Below are positions 1 through 8,265 of a stretch of DNA of 38,276 nt, piece by piece (position 1 is the first letter of the stretch; every line of letters starts with the position of its first letter). The stretch comes from Campylobacteraceae bacterium. GTDB taxonomy: Bacteria > Campylobacterota > Campylobacteria > Campylobacterales > Sulfurovaceae. Made by a program: the position numbers and the translations under genes. The stretch lies in the NCBI GenBank assembly GCA_027038275.1, contig JALVXC010000105.1, forward strand, positions 1 through 38,276, written 5' to 3'. The notes below the pieces were generated by a model, which was given only the letters and a program-made list of their open reading frames with translations, was not told the origin of the DNA and ran no database searches.

Positions 1-1364
1 TTTTTTAATCCAAGTGCTATTAAAACTACAAATATAAGTAAAAATGGGTCTCTCATCCAAACCATTGCTACAGTTAGTATGGTAAGACCTATAATATAAA
101 AATAAAATTGTCCTTTAGGATAACGTGAGAGAAGTAGTGTTTGAAGAATTCTACCCCCATCAAGAGGGTAAATTGGAAGCAGATTGATATAGTTTATAAT
201 AATACTCATGATGGCATAACTGTTTATAAATGAGTTGTTAAATGGTTCTACACCATTTTGCGTAACCAATACAAGAAGAGTAATACCTATAACAATACCA
301 GGCAGAGGTCCCATCAAAGAGACAATAAACTCTTCATAAGCACTACGTCTCTTTTTATTTCCAGTAGTGACAGCACCAAAGGGAAGAAAAAATATATTGG
401 TATCGGTATAACCAAAATAACGCATTGCAAAAAAATGTCCTAACTCATGTACAAAAAGTACAATAACCAATATAAATATATCTGCAACTGAGAGTCCAAA
501 AAGTGAAAACAGAGCAACAAATGCAATGATAGATAGAATAAACAACCTCATCTTACTGCTACTCTTACCTACTCTTTTATCTATCTGTTCCATTTGAGAT
601 ATAAGCCCTTGGGTCTGACTCTGTATACTGTTTTGTGTAGAAGTTTCTGTTGTACCCATTTTTAAGATTTTAGAAAACTTCTTATATCCTCTAGTTGTCT
701 CCTTTGCAAAATTCCATAAAGCCACTGAAGCTCTATATCGGTAACCCTCCTCTGTTTTAATAGCAATACCATACTGTACATTGGCATATGTATAAAGATG
801 TTCACGATATTGCATATATGCCAACCAACCCTCCCTATCAAAAGATTGTCTAATGATTTTTTCATCATCTATTATTCTATCTTTCAGATGTGCTTTAAAA
901 ATATTTTCCCATAAAGGTAGATAATGGTCAAAAAAATAAACTTCTTTTGGAATAACTGGAATAAAATGCTTCATACCATTTTCAGTAGTAGCTACTCTCT
1001 TACTCTCATAAATAGTATCATACGATAGTTTAACAGGTTGAAGAGAACCTTTATATGGTGTAGTTTCTAAAATGGCATGTATACCTTCTGTTGGATTATA
1101 GTAATACATCTTATATACAACTAAATCAGAACCTACTATCATACTTTTATATTTTACAATATATTTAAATTCAAAGTGATTCTCTAAAAGATGCCTCTCA
1201 TACGGCAATAGTATTTTTTGTACCTGTGCATCTATTTCATCTTTCTGACATAGTTGATACTCTGGAAAACGAAATTTATAGTATAAAAACATTAAAAATT
1301 GTAACAGTGTCATACCTTGCCATAAAAGCAATCCTACTGCTAACCATATCCATATATGTTCCAT
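1..1364 (-). CDS. M50-family membrane metalloprotease (site-2 protease-like), 3' end missing
   Basis: Reverse-strand frame open from an ATG at 1364 to the window edge (454 residues seen). The zinc motif HELGH lies at residues 306-310 (about 435-449) and the second metal-site motif NLLPIYPLDGGR ends at residue 405, with Asp402 the likely third ligand. Both are hallmarks of peptidase family M50, which cleaves substrates within the membrane. Residues 1-25 form a membrane segment; about 250 following residues are soluble and unrecognised; several hydrophobic segments begin near residue 278 and surround the active site. An AAGGAAAA ribosome site precedes the ATG. The long N-terminal soluble region is unlike the compact RseP/SpoIVFB layout, so the substrate cannot be guessed. 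The gene does not belong to the glycan locus. Confidence 0.9.
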   Translation of the reverse strand, partial: MEHIWIWLAVGLLLWQGMTLLQFLMFLYYKFRFPEYQLCQKDEIDAQVQKILLPYERHLLENHFEFKYIVKYKSMIVGSDLVVYKMYYYNPTEGIHAILETTPYKGSLQPVKLSYDTIYESKRVATTENGMKHFIPVIPKEVYFFDHYLPLWENIFKAHLKDRIIDDEKIIRQSFDREGWLAYMQYREHLYTYANVQYGIAIKTEEGYRYRASVALWNFAKETTRGYKKFSKILKMGTTETSTQNSIQSQTQGLISQMEQIDKRVGKSSSKMRLFILSIIAFVALFSLFGLSVADIFILVIVLFVHELGHFFAMRYFGYTDTNIFFLPFGAVTTGNKKRRSAYEEFIVSLMGPLPGIVIGITLLVLVTQNGVEPFNNSFINSYAIMSIIINYINLLPIYPLDGGRILQTLLLSRYPKGQFYFYIIGLTILTVAMVWMRDPFLLIFVVLIALGLK

Positions 1365-1437
1365 ATAAATTTTTCCTTAATAATTTGAGAATAAAGTCAA
1401 TCATTATACCTATTTTTTGACAATTCCACCCCCTACA

Positions 1438-1460
1438 GAGAAATGGTTTCTCATTTTTTT
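1438..1460 (+). terminator. Terminator-like hairpin with T-run
   Basis: A 6-bp stem GAGAAA / TTTCTC with TGG loop (1438-1452) is followed by ATTTTTTT. It reads as an intrinsic terminator on the plus strand, yet no plus-strand gene lies upstream in the window, so it may be fortuitous or may limit antisense transcription into the spacer. Confidence 0.3.
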
Positions 1461-1500
1461 AAGGCTAACAGGCTAAGGGAGGCTAAGGGGACGAGGCTAA

Positions 1501-1544
1501 GGGGACAGGTGAACGTAATCGTACGATTACGTTCACCTGTCCCC
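1501..1544. repeat. Perfect 44-bp palindrome, copy 1 (REP-like)
   Basis: The sequence starts GGGGACAGGTGAACG, is symmetric about 1522/1523 (centre CGTACG) and ends CGTTCACCTGTCCCC. All 22 base pairs match; adding the flanking A (1500) and T (1545) gives 46 bp. A second, slightly diverged copy lies at 2323-2366. GGGGACAG...CTGTCCCC ends are typical of REP-like palindromes mobilised by RAYT (IS200-like Y1) transposases; no such transposase is in the window, so assignment to that class is inference. Confidence 0.9.
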
Positions 1545-1567
1545 TAAACTTCTCCCTAAACTTCTGT

Positions 1568-1672
1568 TTATTTTTTTAGTGTAGGGGTTTCGGTTGCACT
1601 CGACTGTTTATAGTCTCCACGAAGCAGGTCGGCAGTTGACCAGATTAGGGCTGAGAGTGAGGTTTGTGACAT
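1568..1672 (-). pseudogene. hsdM: 5' remnant of type I restriction-modification methyltransferase hsdM
   Basis: An ATG at 1672 (minus) opens a 34-codon frame ending at TAA 1568-1570. Its first 24 residues, including SALIWSTADLLRGDYKQS, match the highly conserved HsdM N-terminus (IWSxADLLRGDxKQS, normally followed by YGKVILPFTVLRRLD). After KQS the sequence diverges abruptly to SATETPTLKK and stops, so the gene is cut off after about 24 codons of the usual 500 or more. No hsdR, hsdS or rest of hsdM is visible. An AGGA about 10 nt upstream resembles a residual ribosome site. The match is by family memory only, but the motif is distinctive. Confidence 0.72.
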
Positions 1673-1721
1673 ATAGGGAGTCCTAGGTATTTTTTGTGTA
1701 TTTTACCTAGTTTTTCCCTAT
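1673..1721. repeat. Imperfect inverted repeat
   Basis: ATAGGGA (1673-1679) and CTAGGTA (1683-1689) pair with TACCTAG (1704-1710) and TCCCTAT (1715-1721), separated by small internal loops and a 14-nt terminal loop. It lies just 3' of the minus-strand gene ending at 1749 and just 5' of the hsdM remnant. It could act as a transcript end structure, but no T-run follows. Confidence 0.45.
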
Positions 1722-1748
1722 AAACCAACTCCACCAATAGCATGTTAT

Positions 1749-2288
1749 CTAATCTATACTCTTAGATACAACCCCTCCATCAATATCAAGAAGCTCAATA
1801 TATTTAACTAATCTATCCATATTCTCTTTTTTACCAACAAGAATTAGACTATTTGTTGCATTGCTATCAATAACTTTTACCTGTTCACCTATAATCTCTT
1901 GATGAAATAGAGCTTTGGACATTGCTTTTATCTCTTGATAAACATCTTGTACAGGAGTTTTTTTAAATTTCACAACTGTTGTATCTAATGGTTTTACTGA
2001 ATCTATCTTCTTAATTACCTCTTGAACTCTCTTTATACTCTGTGGATATGCTCTAACTACTAACATATTATTAAACTTAAAAGAGATAACTTTTGCTTCC
2101 CTACCTAAAAGTGGTCTAATCTTTGTGCGTATAACAGCAGAATGATAATGCTTTATAGGAAAAAATACCGTTTTCATCTCTTTTGTAGAGATTGTACTAT
2201 TAACATCTATGGTAGATTTTATATCTTTAGCACTTAATGAGACTACTGAGAGTAGTGATACTATTAACATTTTTTTAACAATTTTCAT
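1749..2288 (-). CDS. Small exported protein resembling secretin N-domains
   Basis: 179 residues. The start at 2288 is supported by an AGAAGGAA site 8 nt upstream. Residues 1-20 form a Sec signal peptide (KK followed by LIVSLLSVVSLSA). The mature part contains two segments with the rhythm of secretin N1/N2 (KH-like) repeats: around 58-94 (LLG..AKVISFKFNNMLVVRAYPQSIKRVQEVIKKID) and around 140-170 (ATNSLILVGKKENMDRLVKYIELLDID). The second matches the 'TNxLIVxGxxxxxxxIxxLIxxLD' style seen in GspD/PilQ. There is no secretin pore domain, so it cannot form a channel alone; it may be a periplasmic accessory or a relic of a larger protein. It lies 93 bp downstream of the macroglobulin gene, with a palindrome between them. 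Confidence 0.6.
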   Translation of the reverse strand: MKIVKKMLIVSLLSVVSLSAKDIKSTIDVNSTISTKEMKTVFFPIKHYHSAVIRTKIRPLLGREAKVISFKFNNMLVVRAYPQSIKRVQEVIKKIDSVKPLDTTVVKFKKTPVQDVYQEIKAMSKALFHQEIIGEQVKVIDSNATNSLILVGKKENMDRLVKYIELLDIDGGVVSKSID

Positions 2289-2322
2289 TTTTTAATTCCT
2301 TCTATTTATTTTTGGGGCAAGT

Positions 2323-2366
2323 GGGGACAGGTGAACGCAATCGTACGATTACGTTCACCTGTCTCC
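2323..2366. repeat. REP-like palindrome, copy 2 (diverged)
   Basis: Same 44-bp element as 1501-1544 with two substitutions: C at 2338, which breaks one pair, and T at 2364, which leaves a G-T wobble pair. It fills most of the 93-bp gap between the macroglobulin stop (2382) and the next gene's ribosome site, so a hairpin in this transcript could reduce read-through or protect the 3' end of the upstream message. Confidence 0.88.
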
Positions 2367-2381
2367 CACTAGCCCACTAGC

Positions 2382-5300
2382 CTACTTTTTCTTCTTCCAA
2401 AGCTCCACAGCCACAACTACCATTTTATTGTCTTTTTGCACAACAGTCAAAAGATGGTTACTAACTCCTTTTAAGACCTTTTTACCATTATAGATTTTAT
2501 AGTTAAAGGTAACTTTGACCTTAAACTCTTTTTTCTGTTTGTCTTCACTCTCTATAGTAGTCTTTATGTGAGTATAGACACGTTTTGACCAATCTTTAAA
2601 ATATTTTCTCTTGTCGGCTATGAGTTCATCTTTTTTGAAATCTTTGGTTCTAAAATAGATGTCTAGTGGGAAAGAGAAGAACTCTACAAACTCTAGTGGG
2701 TTGTTGCTGTGCATCTCTCTTGTGTAAATCTCTTTGACTAAGGCTTTTGCCTTTTCGGCTAAACTCTCCTTTTTAGGCTCTTTTTTTACCTCTTTTTTAA
2801 CAGGAGTTACAACAGTTGGTTTTGGTTTTACTACTTTGTGCTTTTTGGTATTGAGCTTAGGTTTTACAACCACCTTGTTTGCCTCTTTTGCATAGTCGTT
2901 AATACGTGCATCGTACATCGCTTCGGTAATGACAGCAGGGAGTTTACACTCACCAATAGAACTTGCTACAAATTCGGAGTAGAAACTACCTATGTTTTGT
3001 ATAATTTCATCTTTTCTAAGAGATGTGTTCCATACACTCTTTTTAGGAAGATTTACAAAGTGTAAAATACGGTCATCTCTTATCTCTTTGTGTTCTATGT
3101 TCATATTTTCATCTTCAAATCTTGCTTTTTTCTCTTTGATATTGTTATTTACAATCTCAAAACAGGCAGGAATGCGTTGATTGATAACCACTTGGTTAAT
3201 CTTTCCATAATTTGAAACAGTAACCCTAGAGAAGATTTTGTCGCCTTGGGTAAGGTTGTTTAGGTCTACTTTATCTCCATTTTCATCTATAAATTGGCGT
3301 TTAATACTCAACTCTTTGTCTTCATCTAGTTCGTTTGATAAAGCATGAGGAGTATTTTTAACCAACTCAATACTATAACTCATAGCTAAACCATTAGGGT
3401 TAAGCTCAATAGTTGGACTCTCTACTTTCTCTACTACAATAAGCTTAGGTTTTTTGTAGTTGCTTTTTTGTCCATTTATATCTACTGTAACATTTAGTTT
3501 AGAGCTTGTAGGGTGTCCAAGATAGGTACTAATGGCTTTAAGAGCTACTGCTTTTGTTTGGGTGGAGTAGAGGTTAGAGAACTCTTTTTGAATCGCTACT
3601 AAATCTTTTGCATCTTTGTTAAAGTATTTTGTCTTGACAATAAAGTGTAGCATCATATCACGTACGTTTGACTCAAAGTTACCTGTTCGGTTTCCATAGG
3701 TCTTGTAGGCATAACGTGAGAGTTCATAGGTGTTGTCATAAAAGAGTTTGTTTGCTTTGTCGCTCTCTCCTTGCTCTTTTAAAATTGCTGACATATAGAA
3801 TGTTGCTAAAAAATGCCCTTTGTAGATTTTTTTCTCATAGAGCATATTGGCTGTGCTTTTTGAAAGCAGATGGTGTTCAGCTAAAATATAACCAGCATAG
3901 ATACGATGAAAATCACTATAAGAGGCATCATACTTACCGTTAGCTGTAGCTACACTGTTAAGCATTTTTACAATCTTCTTTTTAAAATCTGCTTTAACAG
4001 GGCCACCTGCTTCTTCTATGTCAAGTAGAGTTTGAGCCGCGTAGAGTGAAGCGTAAGCGTGAACATGGCTTCCACCCTCCCAATAGTTAAACTCACCATA
4101 GTAGTTTTGCATATTGTCAAGCTTTTTAACCCCTTGTAAGATAAAGTGGTCACTCTCTTTTACTAGCTTGTCATTTTTTAAAAATGGTTTAGCAAAGTTC
4201 ATAGCCGAGAGTTTAGAAGAGGTCTGTTCAGCACAACCATAAGGGTACTGCACCAAATAACGCAAATCGTCACGTAACGCACCAATAAGATTGTCTGAGA
4301 GTGTAATGTAGACCTTTGCATCTTTGTACTCTTTTGGAATAGTAAAGCTTTGTGGTCTGTTTGCAATACCTTTAAATGTTTTTGTACTTAGTGCATAAGG
4401 GCTAAAGATAGGAAGCTCAACACTTTTGGTTACTGCTGTTTGGTCATATTTGGCAGTTAAGGTAATCTCTCCTTTTCCTTTAGCAGATGGAGACAACTTA
4501 GCCATGATTTTTTTAGAAGAGTTGGCAGGAACACTCAACTCACTCTCTTTTAACTCCAACACCAAATTATTAGAACTCTTAACACTTAACGTTACACTCT
4601 TATCGCTTTTAGTAGTATTGAAGATACGAATAGGCACTAAAATCTCATCACCCACAAGTGAAAATCTTGGATATGATGGTTTTATCATTATATCATCTTT
4701 TACAGAGATGTCTTGACCACTAACTCCAATGCTATCTTGATTTATAGCTATGGCAACCACAGAAGCACGTCCGTTAAACTCTGGAATATCTATATTTAGA
4801 GTTGTCTCACCCTCTTTAACATCTACAATACCAGACCAAATCATAAATGGTTTAATGCGTTTTCCCAAATCTGGAGCAAGGTGTTTTTGTTTTTTACTCA
4901 ATGAGTCTCCTGCACCAAAATCGACTAACTTTCCTTTGGCAATATAGGCTAAGAGTTGGTCATAGAGGTCATAGTATGAGACTTTAGCTGATGGCTTTTC
5001 ATTAAAATAGTCAAAGATTTTTGGCTGTTTTTGGTCAACTAGCTGTAAAATCCCTCTATCTACAATGCTAATAAGCACCTTTGATGGCTTAGAGGTTTTT
5101 ACTCTAATTGGTAGTTTTACCTTAGATTTGGTTACCTTTGGAAGAGTAAGCTCTACTTTGATTTTATGGGCATCTCTATTTGGTTTTACAAACTTATAGC
5201 CCATTGCTCTAAATGGAATAAGTTTAGAGTCACTCTTACTATCTCTAATGGCTATAGCATGAAGGTACAACCCTCTTCCTATATCATTTTTAATCTCAAT

Positions 5301-8135
5301 AGATGTTTTAGCCACCCCTTTGTGAATAGCTACACGTTTGTAGTTGTCAAATCTCTCACCCTCTAAAATAAGCAGGAGTTGCCCCTCTAAAATAGGTGAT
5401 TTTATCTTGACCTCTATGTTATCACCTCTGCTATAGAGTTTATCTTCAAAATTAATAGTAACTGACTTTAGGTCGTTGTTTGGAGAGATATTGCTATAGC
5501 TCCACCACCACACATCAAAGTTAGAACTAACAGAGTGTCCTCCTAAACGGTCACTCACCTCTATAATATAGTCTCCATTTTCAAGAACTTTTCTACTAAA
5601 CTCTTCACCTGATGTTATAGTAAAGCTGTCAACCACACTTATCTCTTTCTCCCAATGGTAGTTACCTGAACGATAATCATAATGCCAACGCACACGCTTA
5701 ATCTGCACATATAGAGGTCGCATAATCTCTTTGCTTGTTATTGGGTCAATTAGTACGGCTTTTCCCTTTAACTCCTCACCCTTTTCAAAAGAGTCTGCAT
5801 TTAGCTTAAGCCCTACCATAGCCTTGTAAGGGTAAATCTTTACCTTTTTATAGGTAGAGACAGGTTGAGAGTCGTCCATAATAGTCGCACCAATCATCGC
5901 CTCTAAAATAGATGGTACTTGTTGAGTAAGATGATTTTTAATAACCATCGAAAATTTACCCTTTTCATCTAAAACAATATCTTCATGATAGTCAAGATAT
6001 GAGGTAATGTTCTCTTTGGCTAAACGTTGGTTGACAAAGTTGTAGTTTTTGTAGGCTCTGTTTACATAATCTATAGGACGAGCATTGAGTGAGACTTTAC
6101 CTTGTAGGTTAGATGATGGAGCACCAAAAAGGTAAGATGAACTAATGTTCACCTCCATCAAGTCGTCAATATAGTAAATTTGCTTGTTGGTCTTAATAGT
6201 GTTTTCAATCTTTGGAGGCATAAAGGCTTCTACTTTAAGCTTTTTAGAGCCAATATTCTCATCTCCCATAAAGACTTGAAGAAGGTAGTTTCCTGTTTTG
6301 TCATTGTTGTCAAGTTGGTAACTAAAGTCAATAAGCCCATACTCGTCTGTATGGTAGATTTTTTCATGTAGTTTCTTTCCATACATCTCTTTAAATACAA
6401 CCTTTACAGGCAGTTTAGAAGCAGATATAAAATCTCGGTCTTTTACACTAATAAGAGCATGAACTTTAGAGGCAGGTCGTACAATGTTTGATTGGAAATA
6501 TACATAAGATTTAAACCGTTGAGGCTTTTGTAGTATCTCTTTTAGAGTTGGTGAGCCAATAGATGCATTTAGAGCTAAAAAGTTTCTATCACTCTTAGTT
6601 TGGACAATAATCCCTACAGGGTTCTGCTCTATAAGTTTAGACTTTTTAATCAAAACCATACCATCTTTGTTAGTTTGACCTGTAGCTATTAGCTCATTGT
6701 TTTTGGCATAAATCTCTACTTTTGCATTTTCGACAGGTTGAGCTGTATCTAAAGATAGTACAGTTACAAATGCCTCATCTTTGGCAAGATTGGCAGAGAT
6801 TCCAAGATTTGATAGAAACAATACCTTAGAGGCTACTCTCTCTTGTGGCTCTTCTTCATCTTCGCTTGGTATTGTAAAGTGCAAAGAGACCTTATAGACT
6901 CCTACAGGTAACGCTTTTTTGCTAAGATTAGAGAGTTTAAATTTCTGTTTGAGTAGTATATTTCTCTTTTGGTTTAAGCTTAAATCTTTTCTAAAAACCT
7001 CTTTGACTAGTGGGTCTATCTGCTCTTCATTTGCATTGTCAAAGTTTAGAAAGTAGCGTAAGTTGTCATCTAAAATACGCTCAACTATTAAAGTAGCCTT
7101 TTGAACATTGACCGATGAGAAACTTAGCTCTCCACTATTTGAGATGTAAGGTTTGTTAGCATCAAACAAAATACTCTTTTGTCGGTCGCCTGTTTTTAAG
7201 TTATACTCAAGTGGCTCTTTTAGTTCACGATAGTATGTACCTAACCCCTTTTTGAGTGTAATATGGTAGCTATGGTTGGGTTTAAACTCTTTAGAGGTTA
7301 CATCATGGTAGTAGTAGGTATCTTCAATATTATATTTTTGACGTAAATCGTAGTCAATATATTTAGACTCACTTACATCAAAGTTCTCAATCCCCTCAAT
7401 CTCAATGGCATTTTTTGACTTCTCTGTAAGGTCATCATTTGTAAAGATACGAAGAGCAAACTCTCCATTGTCAAGTGCTACCATTATAGGTTTATCTTTA
7501 AAAGTAAGTCTCTTTTTGTTAGAGTCTAACTCTATATCATCTGTTGGTCTATTGTAGAGTTCACTATAGCTCTTGGCTAGGCTTTTTCCATAAGCACTTT
7601 TAAACTGACTATTAATCTCTAAACGAACAGCATGTTGATTGAGAGGTTCATTGATTTTAAGTAAAATATGGCGAGAATCACTTTGAGTTACGCTATATTT
7701 TAGTTTGGTTTTAGTAAGTTTATTTAGTTTAGTAACTGTTATGCCTCTGTTTATGCTCTTTTGGTCAATGGGATTGTTAAACTCCAAACGAAACATCTTT
7801 TCGCGTTTAAAGTAGGTAGCCCCAAGTAGAGCAAAATTGACACTTTTAAAAGAGAATCTCCGTTTATTGTAGGTACAGCTATAGGTAGTACCTGCTTGTA
7901 GTGACTCTTTAGAAATCACTTTAAGTTGCTTTTCGGACTCCACCTTATAGACAGCATCAAGGCTAGGAGAGCAGTTTAGTAGCTTTTGGTGTGTATAGGT
8001 TATGGAGTTGTCAAATCCACCTTGTGAATCGGTTACCAAAAATGGTTGGTTAAGAGGAACTCTCTCTTTTGTAGTTGAGAGACTTGAAGAAAAAAGCAGG
8101 GAGCTAAAAATAAGAGGAAGAAGGTATTTTAACAT
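2382..8135 (-). CDS. Bacterial alpha-2-macroglobulin (YfhM-like) with C-terminal extension
   Basis: 1917 residues. Residues 1-20 are a Sec signal peptide with no lipobox cysteine, so unlike E. coli YfhM it is probably not a lipoprotein. The macroglobulin-type beta domains fill the N-terminal half. The thioester motif GCAEQ places Cys1301 and Gln1304 in the sequence YPYGCAEQTSSK, so protease trapping by covalent capture should be intact. The alpha-helical thioester domain follows (about 1290-1560). After the receptor-like C-terminal region comes a Lys/Pro-rich linker (about 1755-1790) and a compact 125-residue tail that looks like an NTF2/SnoaL-type alpha+beta fold by secondary-structure pattern. 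It is about 260 residues longer than YfhM (about 1650). The family is thought to protect the periplasm against foreign proteases, often next to PBP1C; here pbpC is 29 kb upstream on the same strand. Confidence 0.93.
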   Translation of the reverse strand: MLKYLLPLIFSSLLFSSSLSTTKERVPLNQPFLVTDSQGGFDNSITYTHQKLLNCSPSLDAVYKVESEKQLKVISKESLQAGTTYSCTYNKRRFSFKSVNFALLGATYFKREKMFRLEFNNPIDQKSINRGITVTKLNKLTKTKLKYSVTQSDSRHILLKINEPLNQHAVRLEINSQFKSAYGKSLAKSYSELYNRPTDDIELDSNKKRLTFKDKPIMVALDNGEFALRIFTNDDLTEKSKNAIEIEGIENFDVSESKYIDYDLRQKYNIEDTYYYHDVTSKEFKPNHSYHITLKKGLGTYYRELKEPLEYNLKTGDRQKSILFDANKPYISNSGELSFSSVNVQKATLIVERILDDNLRYFLNFDNANEEQIDPLVKEVFRKDLSLNQKRNILLKQKFKLSNLSKKALPVGVYKVSLHFTIPSEDEEEPQERVASKVLFLSNLGISANLAKDEAFVTVLSLDTAQPVENAKVEIYAKNNELIATGQTNKDGMVLIKKSKLIEQNPVGIIVQTKSDRNFLALNASIGSPTLKEILQKPQRFKSYVYFQSNIVRPASKVHALISVKDRDFISASKLPVKVVFKEMYGKKLHEKIYHTDEYGLIDFSYQLDNNDKTGNYLLQVFMGDENIGSKKLKVEAFMPPKIENTIKTNKQIYYIDDLMEVNISSSYLFGAPSSNLQGKVSLNARPIDYVNRAYKNYNFVNQRLAKENITSYLDYHEDIVLDEKGKFSMVIKNHLTQQVPSILEAMIGATIMDDSQPVSTYKKVKIYPYKAMVGLKLNADSFEKGEELKGKAVLIDPITSKEIMRPLYVQIKRVRWHYDYRSGNYHWEKEISVVDSFTITSGEEFSRKVLENGDYIIEVSDRLGGHSVSSNFDVWWWSYSNISPNNDLKSVTINFEDKLYSRGDNIEVKIKSPILEGQLLLILEGERFDNYKRVAIHKGVAKTSIEIKNDIGRGLYLHAIAIRDSKSDSKLIPFRAMGYKFVKPNRDAHKIKVELTLPKVTKSKVKLPIRVKTSKPSKVLISIVDRGILQLVDQKQPKIFDYFNEKPSAKVSYYDLYDQLLAYIAKGKLVDFGAGDSLSKKQKHLAPDLGKRIKPFMIWSGIVDVKEGETTLNIDIPEFNGRASVVAIAINQDSIGVSGQDISVKDDIMIKPSYPRFSLVGDEILVPIRIFNTTKSDKSVTLSVKSSNNLVLELKESELSVPANSSKKIMAKLSPSAKGKGEITLTAKYDQTAVTKSVELPIFSPYALSTKTFKGIANRPQSFTIPKEYKDAKVYITLSDNLIGALRDDLRYLVQYPYGCAEQTSSKLSAMNFAKPFLKNDKLVKESDHFILQGVKKLDNMQNYYGEFNYWEGGSHVHAYASLYAAQTLLDIEEAGGPVKADFKKKIVKMLNSVATANGKYDASYSDFHRIYAGYILAEHHLLSKSTANMLYEKKIYKGHFLATFYMSAILKEQGESDKANKLFYDNTYELSRYAYKTYGNRTGNFESNVRDMMLHFIVKTKYFNKDAKDLVAIQKEFSNLYSTQTKAVALKAISTYLGHPTSSKLNVTVDINGQKSNYKKPKLIVVEKVESPTIELNPNGLAMSYSIELVKNTPHALSNELDEDKELSIKRQFIDENGDKVDLNNLTQGDKIFSRVTVSNYGKINQVVINQRIPACFEIVNNNIKEKKARFEDENMNIEHKEIRDDRILHFVNLPKKSVWNTSLRKDEIIQNIGSFYSEFVASSIGECKLPAVITEAMYDARINDYAKEANKVVVKPKLNTKKHKVVKPKPTVVTPVKKEVKKEPKKESLAEKAKALVKEIYTREMHSNNPLEFVEFFSFPLDIYFRTKDFKKDELIADKRKYFKDWSKRVYTHIKTTIESEDKQKKEFKVKVTFNYKIYNGKKVLKGVSNHLLTVVQKDNKMVVVAVELWKKKK

Positions 8136-8265
8136 GGGTAGACTCTTTTTGTTTATTTTAACGTGTTTTTTGTAAATTTTTGGGAGAATTGAGATATATT
8201 TATCTCATCTTAATAGAAGTCGGTAACTTTAGTTTAGAACAATACAAAACTAAAGCTTTCGTCTC
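8136..8265. promoter_or_regulatory. Spacer between wzc and macroglobulin gene with two hairpins
   Basis: 130 bp downstream of wzc and upstream of the macroglobulin gene (both minus). CTTTAGTTT (8227-8235) pairs with AAACTAAAG (8247-8255) across an 11-nt loop just after the wzc stop; it lacks a following T-run, so a terminator role is doubtful. TGAGATA (8190-8196) pairs with TATCTCA (8201-8207), nearer the macroglobulin start, and could be an operator or leader hairpin. I could not place a convincing -35/-10 pair. Confidence 0.35.

Larger units (their letters stand above)
1365..1748. other. Gene-poor spacer with palindrome, hairpins and an hsdM stub
   Basis: 384 bp without an intact gene. From left to right it holds a terminator-like hairpin (1438-1460), several GGCTAAG-type short repeats (1463-1500), a perfect 44-bp palindrome (1501-1544), an hsdM 5' remnant (1568-1672) and an imperfect inverted repeat (1673-1721). 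The mixture looks like a decayed insertion site rather than a normal promoter spacer. Confidence 0.7.

Noticed and set aside
258-1420. Short frames on both strands in the M50 protease region
   Set aside because: The minus-strand frame with HELGH and LDGGR motifs explains the region; the short frames overlap it in other frames.
2838-6371. Plus-strand open frames inside the macroglobulin gene
   Set aside because: They lie antisense to a long, well-supported coding frame, have no ribosome sites or family motifs, and read as low-quality translations.
8227-8255. 9-bp stem as intrinsic terminator of wzc
   Set aside because: The loop is 11 nt and no T-run follows on the minus strand, so I list it only as a hairpin.
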